From Opisthorchis felineus (taxonomy: Eukaryota > Platyhelminthes > Trematoda > Opisthorchiida > Opisthorchiidae), in the NCBI GenBank assembly GCA_004794785.1, contig SJOL01006486.1:359178-423177 (forward strand): a DNA stretch of 64,000 nucleotides. Direction: 5' to 3'. Positions 43,167-55,129 of the stretch are shown here, piece after piece. The notes under the pieces are model-generated. The model saw nothing but the letters and a program-made list of their open reading frames with translations. It was not told the DNA's origin and ran no database searches. Each line of letters begins with the position of its first letter. Position 1 is the first letter of the stretch. Made by a program: the position numbers and the translations under genes.

Positions 43167-43825
43167 GTGATGGAGGAAACAGTCGTCCTAAAAGTATTCA
43201 TACTCAAGTCAGAAGGGATGGCCGCGGACAAGATTGTTACCACTAGATGCCGCAGTTCTGTTTCACGATGTGTTAAAAGAGCCAAACCTTCGGCAAAATG
43301 GGAACTTCGATCACCTAACCTAGAAGACCTTTTGGACTGAACAGTCGATCATCTGAAAGTTAAAGCTTCTCCGCGCATACTAAAATTATACGCAAGCTGA
43401 AATTTGGCACCGTAATGCAACCTTGTTTCACAAACATGTCAACGTCGAAACCGGCAGACGTAGTTCCATAAGCTCGGACGCTAGCTTTTATCGATAGCCA
43501 GGTAATCCGTTGACATATCAAAATTGCCATTAAGACAGGCTTGCGGTCAGCAGCCACTACCCCAAATATCCGTCATTTGTTTCAGATACCGCCCTACCTT
43601 TCTGTCCCTCAGAGCTGGTTCTGAATCTTAGCAATGTTAGGGAGAACTCTGAGCGCCCTAGAGAATAAAAGGGAATATTTTGGCCATCTTCACTGTCTGC
43701 GGTCGTGTGTGTGCGGGATGACATTTGAACCAACTGTCGTTGAATGACAGTTCATTGATAATTATAACGTTGTGGCGTGCTAGCAAAGGTGCTGACGCCA
43801 AGTCGGATGCTCTAGGGGTCCGATT

Positions 43826-44514
43826 TCACGGTGGTTGTTTGTCAGTGAAGGTCACTTTTGGATTATGAACCGAATTACAAACTTCCACACAGTATGCTGA
43901 AATTTTTGGTGAACGACATGCTCCAGTAATGCATTCCTCTGCAAAGCAAAAGCAGTGGGGCGTGTGTACGTTTGGAACCGTGCGTGACGAGACTTTGATG
44001 TGTGCGATTGTATTACCAGGGAGCGTTCTTTTGAATGTTTCCTGGGTGAAGTAATCTATTCCCAAATAACCGGCGCAAAATAAATTGAGGGTGATCACGT
44101 CTGGCCAAAAAAATGATTGGTGCAGGAGCGTTTTTAACAAAACTTCATAGGGGAATCTGGTGGCTGCATCGTTATTTCATGTGGTGTGTGCGATGAAATT
44201 AGTCCCTGGGGAGAAAACAGCTGGGTAAAGAATGTCCTGTCTACAAACAAGCAGAAGTGATATCGGAATCCCATTGTTTGCGCATGATAGTAAATCCGCC
44301 AGGAAGCAAACTAGGAGTTTTCCAGGCGTGCACACTTCTCCGACAGCAATGCAAGTGGTTCTCGTGATAGGCATGTATTATTCGTAGCCAACATTATTTT
44401 GACGTCCACTTTAAGATAAGCGCAGCTGAAACCGTCACCCGAAAGTACAAAAGTCATTGAAAACAATACGAGCCACATAGTTCTGCATACTGAAAAGAGG
44501 ATATACAGCTTCAT
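43826..44514 (-). other. Cys-rich minus-strand frames, possible secreted-protein gene or relic
   Basis: A frame starting at 44514 begins MKLYILFSVCRTMWLVLFSM, a hydrophobic leader like a signal peptide, and ends at 44311. Overlapping and following frames (44374-44177, 44140-43826) are Cys-rich (PHCFCFAEECITGACRS). They lie in different frames and no splice sites were confirmed. This may be chance, a broken gene or a spliced one. Confidence 0.25.
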
Positions 44515-47481
44515 AGGTCAGAATTAGCTCTCATGTTTATATGACTTTTAGCTTGTTCGTATGTACGCCTTCAGTAATCCCAACTACCAAGCAAACCAAC
44601 TTACATGTCCGTGAAAATATCGAGCAATAAGCTGCTTCTGTCTTCGACTACTCCATATGGCTTTTTATTTTTATCCCTATCCCTTTAAGAGTAAGAGAAA
44701 AGTCAGTAGTCGACTCAGATTCGAACCAGACCTTTTCATGATAGTATATCCCGGTATTTTCACGTATCTTGTCAGCATTCTTTAAGTAACTTCACCAGAA
44801 ATGGACGCAGGAAATTACAAAGTGGGCGCCTGAACTGATCGTTCCAACAAAGGTGGTTGTGCGTTTGCACTATTCGGTGGCAAATTCACGTGCGATGTTT
44901 GCTGATTTGCCCTAAGAGAACTTGGTTCTGCCTCGAAACCCGGACGTTCCAGGGATGGACCACCCGCAAGACAGGGTTATAATGCCCTCTGGTTTGCCAT
45001 GGACTTTTTGTAAAAAGTTGAATCCAATGGTTGTGTGATATGACAGCATGGGGTCGCTTGCCGTATTATGAAATTCGATCGCTCTAGTCGTTGGCACTGT
45101 GCAGTCAGCTTCACTTACAGTTACCATTGATGCCCACACAAAACAAACCCTTTTGTCTTCCTGAAGGATTTCTTGGCTTGACCAGGTTGCAACCTTTCCA
45201 AATCATCCACCGCCCTAGCAAGCCGCATGTGCATTCCAATGTCCAGTGGCTTTTGTGCAATTTTGGGCGAACAGCATAGATGGATCAATTCTGGGGAACC
45301 TACGATATACCGTATTTCTTTGTCTTGGAGTGGGAATAGCCGAGTGTGCTTGGTTACAGGACGTATCGGTCTAATCCTGCTACAGTTGTGTCGGAGATGT
45401 AGCAAGAAAAACCCCGCTAACGACAATCGCAATTTGCCATTTAAATGTAGTGCAACCAATGATTGCTGATGAATGCATGGTCACTGACCGATACCACTCC
45501 ATTGTATACACATTACCGCTTCATATCGTACATTTTGATGAGTGGAGCTGGGCATATATGAAAAATTCAGATACGCGTATCGAATGGCATATCTTGAAAT
45601 ACTTATGGTTATGATGGACGTAAAACAGCTCTAGAAAAATTTCTGTTGTTGTGTCTTGCTATGTAGATCAATGTCAGATCGAGCTTCGCCTCAGAACATT
45701 TGGATTTGTTTTTTTGCAGATTACTGGTTGTTGATTTTTCGATTTACAGCGGAGTTTAATAGATCCTTAACCAGGCAAAACAGTCTCACTGATACTGAGT
45801 TACTGATAATACTGTTTGCATCAAATTTTATGTCAAGCGGTTCAATCAATAATGGAGGTTCAGTAAAATACCCAACAAATTTTAGTCGTCATCAGGTTAG
45901 CCTCAAATGTTGAAATCAATGTTTATCTGCTAATAGAACGTCGATCTGAACAGTGTCCAGTTTGCATTTAAAAAGAGATTCAAGGTAGATGAAACCCACT
46001 GAACACAGGTGTAACTTAGTAATACAATGAGTAGTCGTCAGTTCATGGTCGGAAAACGCCTCAGATGTTCTGACCCAGCAGACGAAAATAGTCCAGTACA
46101 GTTCAGTTGTATCCACCATGACTCACATTAACACAACGTTCCCCCTTATCAGCAAATACGCAAATTAGAAGCAATGGTTTTTTTTATAGACCTGTGAACT
46201 TCTAATGTGCGCTGTCCCGAAGGAAGCTAAACCTTCTTTGGATACGACAAGAAGTTTTCTATTGAGGGTGTTAATCTCCAATATGAAGTGCTCTTTGATT
46301 GATATTCAGACCGATTCGTCTACCGATTTCGGACAAAGTGAAAGAAACTAATTCTCACAGATAAGTTTGAAACGAGCCAAACCAGGATGCGCGTGAAGAT
46401 GTCGAGTGCGGCTCAGTGATTTAATGGGTAATTAATAGGGCGGCGCTTGTAAAAGGTTCAGAATGTCGTGTCACTTGGGAGGATTAATCAAACTGATTGA
46501 AGCGGTCAGAGTAAACGAATAAACACACGTGGCAACTGCAATTAAATATACGCAATTAGAAATCGACCAGAAACACCATCAGAGTGATCGATAATAAACT
46601 AAACACAAAGCGGCTTAATAGAAGGAACAACTAAATAGGGGCGTTATAAAACCAAGTGACTAAATCTACCAAGGTGGTGCAGCGCTGATCACAAACTACT
46701 TTGGGCACATGCGTAGCATATTGTGTCGCGGCGCCTTCAGCAGATCAAATCTTATGATTGTAATTTGACAGCTATGGGGCTCTAAAAGGAGTTGCTGGGC
46801 TAATAACATAGCCGTTGTGCAAAACTTATCTGCCTATGTCAGAATTTGGTTATTGCGATGCAGATTCTTGGAGTTGTTTTCGGCATTGCCGTTTGGTTTC
46901 TGTCCCGTGACTGTTCTTTGAATGCTTATGGATCCGCAGATAAAATAAAACTGGTGGGTGAGGTTGGATTTCGTGACCAGAGAAACGTGGTCCTTCTCTA
47001 GTCGGTTGTGGAAAGGCGTGGTTCCTTCGATCACTATTAATTTATTGGAGTCTTAATTTAGTGTAATAGCTGAATCTAAGTGGCTTCGAATAAAGTATGA
47101 TATATTATCTCTCTTGAGTGGTAAGCATGGCACTACTCCATTTTTTCCTTGAGGTTCACATTGCTTGTCTATAAATACCTGCCGTGACTGGTTGCTGTGA
47201 ATAGTTGTACAATTCGCGTACGTCACCTAAGGTGGCAATGCGGTATAGTCTACAAAACGGGGTCTTAAGTAGAGCACAGCTTCGTCCAACTGACGAGATG
47301 TTTTTCGAATACAAATTGGTTCATCCGTGTTGACCTTCTGATGACGATCCTCCCATCAATTTCTCTACTAAGCATTACTTTCAGAAATGCCATTCTCTCA
47401 TTTTGCGTTGTAAATTTTAAATGGCTGTGTGAATGCTGTTGTGTACTTGGTGAATTTCACATAGCTGTTAACAATCTGTGC
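44515..47481. other. No gene confirmed
   Basis: Minus-strand frames at 44912-45139 and 45121-45459 are long and of protein-like composition (RLARAVDDLERLQPGQAKKS), but no family was recognised. The rest is AT-rich with no repeat copy recognised. Confidence 0.35.
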
Positions 47482-47577
47482 ATACTGTATACTATATATA
47501 TGTACTATATACTACTATATATATATATATACTACTACTATATACTATATATACTATACTATATACTGTATACTATA
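47482..47577. repeat. AT-rich microsatellite (TATACTA-type)
   Basis: Irregular TATACTATATA, (AT)n and (TAC)n units. The Tyr-rich plus-strand frame over it is an artefact. Confidence 0.9.
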
Positions 47578-50500
47578 GGCCACGAATTCCTTGATCCTTT
47601 TTTGATAATTCACATCCAACATGGCTCACAGATATACTAGTCAAGACGTATTCGAGTAAGCTCCACATCACAACTCCATCCGTTCGTCCACAGTTTCCCG
47701 TTGTGGATAGTTAGGGGGCTGATCTAAGATAAAATTGGATGGACCAAGCAAAGAAATACGGAAATGCGACACTTTGTGAGGCATGGTGAGCTTAATTCTT
47801 TGATGGTGACACACTAAGAAACCAACGTATTTGGAAAGAGTACGAACCCTGGAGTACTTCAGTCCACTGACCATCGAAAGCAGTCAGCGTCACGTAATCA
47901 AAATATCCTTGCATTTTCATACTTGTCCACGGCGCAGAGAGACAAGGCACCTTATCAGCCAATACTCGTTGTCACCGAGTCAATAATATAAAAATTGGGA
48001 ATAATAAAATGTGATACCAAATACGTCAAGTGAAAAAGTAATCTGGTTTTACACGCAGTTTAACAAAGCCCTGTACCACCGAGATTAACCCTGCGAATCA
48101 AGTGAGCAGGCTGATTCACCGGTTTCTCAAGCCGTAGTATGTTAGCATGTATTTGGAATGGTTCCAAGGTTGATCAGTTGACATTCGACTGGTCGATTCG
48201 AATCTACTTAAACCTCATTGTCAGTTTTGCTTTCATCATCACCTCGGAAGATATCTGCACAATTTGCTACGTATAGCTTCGGCTTAAATGGTAAACCAGG
48301 GTTGGTAAAGTTTAAATCTGGTAATACCTTGGAGATTATCCACACGGGAATTTCTGCCACCTAAACCACCAATGCCTGAGCTGGTCTGTGAAGTCTGTTT
48401 CATAATAGCATAGCTAAAAACAGACTTCCTCAAGGTTTAGATTATTTGCTGCCAAAACGGATGAATTTGCTTCTGATTAACCGTTCTCCTGCGTCTTCTC
48501 ACTTCCGCCTGAAGTAACAAAGTATCGTCCGACAAAGTGATTGACCCAAAACGTGAGCTAAATCGGATTGTCCGCGTGACACTTTTCGCCGAAATGACGT
48601 TCACTAGAATAGGTTTTGTTTATTACAAAAATAACGGCATTTAATGCGAATGTAGGCTTTTTGCAGGAACTCGAAATCGGACATGTCAGCTTGTGATGAA
48701 AATTTGTGAGACGTTCAATTTCTCTCAGTCATCGGCGGATGTGCGCAGTGCGTGAGAAAACAAACAGGTGCGTACAGAACTGGAATATTTTTTTACACTC
48801 AAGATTCAACTTGTTGTGTGAGAACCAAAACTCTGAGAACAGATGCATCCCAACAACACATGGCCCCAATAAAATACCATACTGAATAAATTCACCCACT
48901 ACATTGCAAACTTTTAATGAATCTTGACATTTCATGTTCTTTAAAACGTGGTCTCACATCTTTAGGCAGACACTTCCCGCGTTATATACTAATCGTTTGG
49001 CGGTATTATTAGTTGTAATAAGGGTTTTTTAATTCTGCATTGAAGAGCGCTTGAGAAGCAGTTGCCTTTTCGATGAGAATTCCTCATTTACAACCTCTGT
49101 GTGTTTGACCCCTTTGTCCATTAGTCAAAGTTCGCTGCATGGTATCGCTGTTCTCTAGTGACTCAGTATGAGTTTTCGCTGCTCAGTAAGAATACGGCTT
49201 TACCGGATATTTTCAAGTACTTTTTGATGGAGATATTTTTTGCTACGTCCAAAGTTACGTCAGTGCAGGCATCACGTTACCCCCATTCTGCTTAAATTTT
49301 TGGATCGTAGATGTTTAAGCTTGCTTAGTGTGGACCGTCGGCTCCACAAAGGCTACCTCCACCTCCGAGTCAATACAACATCATAGGACTATGCAAACGT
49401 TAAAATCCTCCAGCAAACCTCTCAAGGTGTTCAGTTTTATCAGTCCGAGCTGATGCATTGTAAAATTGGCTGAGCACCATATAACAATCTCCACCTTTCA
49501 AGCAATTACGGAAGAATTTTGAGATTAATTTAAATTCCAATATCTTGTCAGAAAGCTAAGTCATGACAAATTTCCTGTCGTTCTTAAGAACACTGATAGC
49601 CTGGGGCACTCCCTCCCTCGCGTTACTTCTGAAATCTTACAGACTCGCTTTTCCATTCACGTTCGGCCCACACTTTTGCTTTCCTTTCTTAAAGGAAACG
49701 GTGTCACTCTGAGAACAGCGCAGTGACACAAGGCTAGATGGGCAGTCCACCACTACATGTTTTGTGCAATAAAGTCGAACGAATGTGAACCTGTGGACCC
49801 GCAGAGATAACGACCCGGAGAACTTGTCTGCAGGGATACTGGAGGAGAAGAAATTAACATCTCAAGTCAACCCAAAATAAAACTTGTTCCCAATGGAAAC
49901 CCGGCGGTCAAATGAATAATGACGTGGATACTAAGATTTTGGAAACGTATGCATGTCAGACTATTTGCATAACGTAGCTTCTTCAGGAGCATTCCATCTG
50001 TCTTCTGTTGTTCTGCGAGCAGAGATAACACAGGGTTACCTCCTACTGGTTCCAATGAGTGGATGAATGGAATTCAACTTATCGACCATTAAATCTAGCA
50101 AAATGACATTTTTTCAGGCTGGTTTGCGCCTGTAAGTCTGGCTGTATCTATCGCCTTCGTATATTGAGGTGAACATTATTGACAGAGTGCGCAGAGTACG
50201 AGTACGCAATTAGCGTTTTCCTAATCATAAATTCCAGACTTTGATCAAGAGATTTGACCTTGTCCAATTTGATAGCATGGATATCATCTAGAACAGCATC
50301 ACTGAAGTTTGCGAATCATGGGGGAGCGATATAGTAGAGACCTGAAAAGAACGAACCAGATAGTCATCACTTTTCACCAGTTTGTATTCTGCATTCATTA
50401 CATTGTGAATGGAGTTGCATATACGAGCAAAGTTTGAAGTCAAACCTTTTCTAAGTAGTGAGTTCAATTCATCCACAGCACAGAGTGACCAACGAACACA

Positions 50501-50661
50501 GTGACTCAGCCTTGGCTCAAGAGTCACCTCAAAACGATCATCTCAATGTCTGGTCCATGCAGTATTTAGCGTATCGCAGCTCATCCACTTAATTAGGTTT
50601 GTGAACCTAAAAACTGGTTCCGGATTCATTCGGATAACGTGTAGTTTACTTAGTTTTACAG
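47578..50661. other. Intergenic or intron; nothing recognised
   Basis: AT-rich, short frames only, no known repeat family. Confidence 0.4.
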
Positions 50662-51507
50662 ATTTGCATTTCGTAGGGCGTGTACGAACCACGCCGCAAG
50701 AAAGTGGTAAGAAAAGGATGCCTGGAACGAAATACCTCCATTTTAACTACGTTTGCTGTTTAGTGTATTCTTTTCAGAGTTTGTAGTATCAACAACAGAT
50801 AAGATCTCAGAAAAGTTTAAACTGACCACTAATGTCAGAAGCTGAAGTACCATCTTTCGAGTTGTTTGTCCACACTATACTTTTTGGAAGTGGGTCATCA
50901 AAACTTGCGGATTACTTGGAAAATGAGTGATCCAACTATCGTAAAAATGGAGCAGATGGAGTTCTTATCAACAGCCTGAAATATTGCTAGGTTTTCGAAG
51001 GTTTGCGACTGCACAGTCTCAACGAAACTGGAATCCACTTATTCAAATGTGGACGAATCAAAAGCTAAAAAATAAGACACTGGAGCATTTTTAACTTCAA
51101 AATCGAAAAACTGTGCAACAAATCCTCATGGATCTCCGAGTAAAAATTAGATTAGATGCCGCTATGTTTCACGTCCAACCGCTAAACTAAAGGGGAAAAT
51201 ACCATTTTAAAATCTTCAATTTGGGATTAATCACTAATTCTTCTGTACCAGTTTACGAGAACGATCAGATCAACCACATCGAGGAGCCGGACTCTGAAGA
51301 GGTCGATGTAGCACGTGGCTTACGTTCGCATTATGGAGAGACCTATGCTACCGGGGGACTAGGTGACACGTTTATTCGACATGCTGAGACCAAGAATTTG
51401 ACACTCAAGAACTTTGGCGGAAACGAGCAAAGTGACCCTTTGATGGAACTAGACGATGGAGATGTCTTCCTGCGAAAACGAAGCTATTTCACTCAGTTTT
51501 CATGTAG
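50662..51507 (+). CDS. Unrecognised gene: two phase-matched exons
   Basis: Exon 50662-50706 follows TTAGTTTTACAG, encodes LHFVGRVRTTPQES and ends one base into a codon at GTG|GTAAGA. Exon 51252 to about 51507 follows TCTTCTGTACCAG and needs exactly that phase. The join reads PQES-V-YENDQINHIEEPDSEE and continues acidic and hydrophilic (GLRSHYGETYATGGLGDTF, MELDDGDVFLRKRSYF). The 3' border is uncertain; CAT|GTAGAT is possible. A further 25-nt candidate exon, 51552-51576, sits between TTTTTTTAG and GTAAGA. Composition, splice sites and phase argue for a real gene, but I recognise no family. It may belong with the exons at 42-43 kb. Confidence 0.5.
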
Positions 51508-51576
51508 ATGATATTCAGGAGAAGCTGGACTAAATCTCTTCTTTTTTTAGGAATCTATTTCCTTAAACGAAAATGG

Positions 51577-52541
51577 TAAGAATTAAAAAGGCAATTTTCA
51601 TCTGGAACATTCCGGAAATGGATGACGCTGATGATAAACTATTTCATACGACTTTAGAGGAAGTTAAGCTGATTCCAAGCGGTATAGATGGAAAAGCTTG
51701 TTAACCGCGTAACTCGACGACGCCATCACCTACATACTTGACTCTAAATGCTCAGCCGAGCTGATTTAAAAACACGCTGCATAGGTGGACGGTAGTCCCG
51801 ACGGTAAACACCGGTTCTCGAGTTTACTCACAATATATCTGGTCGTCGTAACAGCTTACCAGATGATGATGATTATCCTGTAACACTATTAGTAGAGTGA
51901 CTAGTTTAGAAACAACCCATTAATATCGGCGGCTGGGTTGGGCTGCCTCACGTTCAGTTTACTCGCCGAGCTTGGCAGATCAACCACAGTTCATTTGCCG
52001 AGCGCCGCAAAAAAATACCAACCAATTCGCCAATATTTCTTATGACTTGCAAACTACCCTGAGTGGCAGTAAAAATATGTCCTGACCTATTTACGCTCAC
52101 GCAAAAAAGCAATAAACATGAAACTAAATGACAAATTCAGCCTAGACAAACCCCAGTTAGACCTGGTTGAAATGGCAGGCTCGGGAAATTCGGATCCATA
52201 AATATTTTTGTCCGACATATGTGATTCCATCAGTGCAAAACCCATTCATCATTGAGGAATATTTGAACCATAACCACCAATCTAGGACGCGGCTCCTAAA
52301 TAAATCATACATCTGTTCGGCGCAGTTTCCGTTGTCACATTTATGCAAATGAAAATTTGATTTCCGAAAATTTTTCCTGGATTCTCCGAAATGAGTGCAA
52401 GTTGTGCTTTGACGCTCAGCCTCAGGCCGTCAATCCGATATTTTTGTGCCTTTATTTCCTCATTTTCTTAACTGCGATTCTAATTGTCCTTGGTTCACGC
52501 TTGTCACGGAAATAGCAGCACACGCTAAGGACATTTGCTTT

Positions 52542-52589
<48 letters not shown>

Positions 52590-54432
52590 CATATTGGCAA
52601 AGCATAGATTTACTTCACCCATAAGGAAGCAACAAAGCAGCTCAGTACAAGACTGATTTACGGAAAATAAAAATGCCTGTGAGAGATTTAAAAAATGAAT
52701 GGTAAATAAGCTTTGGAATACGCCTACCAAGTAGATGATACAACCTTTTTATCCGTAAACCAGTTTCAGGCCTTCTGGTCGTTGCTTGTTTTTCTCAACA
52801 CCCATTGTTATTCGAATAATCCGGCGTCTTCAGGAAGGAGGCTTGACTGACAATCTAATAGCACCGTTATTCGACAAGCGGTTACCGCTGTCATTTCTAC
52901 CGTTCTTCAAAATATTTTTCTGTCAGACGCTGTTACTCCGTCCACCAAAAAGAATGTTTTCGCCGGAAAGTTCTATGGACGGAAACACCCAAAAACAACA
53001 ATTAACGTTCATGATTACATGCACTTTAGAAATACTGGACAAGTTGCTTGGGATTTCCTAGTCGGTCATACGTTAATGAAGGGAAAGTAAGGCAGTTATT
53101 CACTAGAGTACTGTGAGCGTTCTTCCAACCTCCGGCCCCAATACTAGTTCAAATATGGCTGCGTTTACAAACTTTCTAGCCGGAAGCATATAAAATCCGG
53201 ATCAGTAGTAACCGGTCCTTTAAAAGCTCAGCTTCCTATGATTTCAAATGTGATGCGATTACTTACCAGCTTGCCCAGATGTTCCTGTGAACTTCGTACT
53301 AGGAAGTAAACAAACAGATAACGTAGTGTGATAGTGTAGGGGATTGGAATAACAGGACGCATTTCCAGTTGATCTGTAATAGAGCGCCATCGTCACAAAA
53401 CACTTGCGACGTACTGTTCTTGAAATTTGACCAAATGTGCTGTCAGCCAGTTATTACACTACGATGTGTTTCAGAATATGGGACGGTTTGTTGCCTGCCG
53501 TTAAAGTGCACAAAACCCTTCGAAATATTCACGTTTGAGGTCAAGCTGGACTTTTCAGGGGGCTGACTTGGTTTGGAAGTGGAGCTCGACTTCACTATTC
53601 TAAACATTTTCCCAGGATAAAGTACAAACATAAGATGCTCGATGAGTGGTTTCTACTGTAGATTTTGTGCCAGCTGTTTTTCGCAACTCTATGGAATTGT
53701 GTTATTTCTCTCTTATGGACTTATCTTGCAATGCACTCTGCGAATGGTGTCCCAGGATAGACCTATGGTGCTGGCAGCTTTCGTGCAATAATTGTCATAA
53801 ATTGTTCCTCAATGTGGTAGAGTTGTAAAAACTTGTCTCGCGATAGCCTACACGAGTGATAAATTGGTCCAGAAAAATCGGACCGGCACTGAATCAACTT
53901 GGCAATAAACAGGCTGGCAATAAACCATGATTTATTCACGATTAGCTGATGACCTCAGTGTACGTTCAATAAACATGTCACAGTATTCAATCAATCGGAG
54001 GTCAAGTGGGGGAATCCTATTAGCGGGAAATGAACATCATAGAACTGAACACATGGACATCACGGAGATGTGCACCTACTGACGAACGGAAACCTGGTTG
54101 AATATCAGGTAAATCTTCTCTTCTGAATATTATATCCTCATGAGGACATATCAGTATCAGACTTTTTAACTTAAAACGAGATCTGTGGTTCTAACATAAT
54201 GGCAGAAGAGATCGCAACTAAGCATGCTAAATTCCGTTTATTAGACTTTAATCTCGACGCTGTGGAGAAGCGATGAATGTTCGCACCCAGATTACATTTT
54301 TGGTAGCACTGTCATCTGCACCGTTTAGTTTGAAGTATTGAATGGCAGACTGTTGTAGCCGCCAAAAAGATACTGGACCTTGCCCTGGTTTGACTGTTTG
54401 GGTGTCTCCGTAACCCATTGATTTGTACTGAG
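51577..54432. other. No gene recognised; contains an (AT)n array
   Basis: AT-rich sequence with an (AT)n microsatellite at 52545-52594. A 91-codon frame at 52786-53061 has no motif. Confidence 0.4.
52545..52594. repeat. (AT)n microsatellite
   Basis: About 24 AT/TA units with one GT interruption. Confidence 0.95.
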
Positions 54433-54710
54433 TGGTGTCCGTGCGACACTCACAGAGTAGCCCATATTGGGTTTGTCAATATTTAGAGGTCTGACCAACA
54501 CAGTCTCCTGGTCCGCCTGGTCGGGATTTGGAACATGTGTGGCGACTTGTGCCGTAAAAATGTGCTTGCATTTCCAGCCCAACACCGCTGCCTTGCGGTT
54601 AGACTTTTGAGCCAAAGGCTTTAGTTGAGGACCCTAATCGTCCTCCTGTCTAGGTGTGGGCGCCCTGGCAGCATCCCAGCACTCGTACAACCATGACACT
54701 TACATCTAAC
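54433..54710 (+). repeat. Dispersed repeat, copy 2 (paralogue of 38246-38512)
   Basis: Shared blocks run in the same order from GTGTCCGTGCGACA to GTACAACCATGACACTTACA. This copy lacks the GATGAT-ended tail that follows copy 1. Confidence 0.82.
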
Positions 54711-55129
54711 AATACTCTCATGCCACATCGGCCGTCACGTGGTGTCACCATCCGGGTCGCATTACGTGCTGCATACCGCAAGGCGGGTAAGCGAAAAAAA
54801 ATGCTACTTCTGACACTTTCCTCCCCACACACTCATGTTTTCCCTGTTCTATCCTATCTCACCCTAATTCGAACACTCCCTCCGCAGGTCCCAGCACTAG
54901 GACTGACGGTCTTGCTCGCCATGCATCACACTTAGCTGCAGCTTCTGTACGTCCGACTTCAGTAACAACCCTTAACACTTAGAAGTCTGCTTTCAAAACC
55001 CGAAAGCCTGTTTACTTAGTTGTTTTAGTGTTTCCCCACTGAAGCAAGCAGGACAACAGGTGGCTCTTGCTCGCACGGCGGATTCCTTCTGCATTGATGA
55101 ATGCTGTCTGACAGAAGCAAGGATATAGG

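Noticed and set aside
47341..47640. 99-codon Tyr/Ile-rich ORF
   Set aside because: Its second half is the TATACTA/AT microsatellite; no gene.
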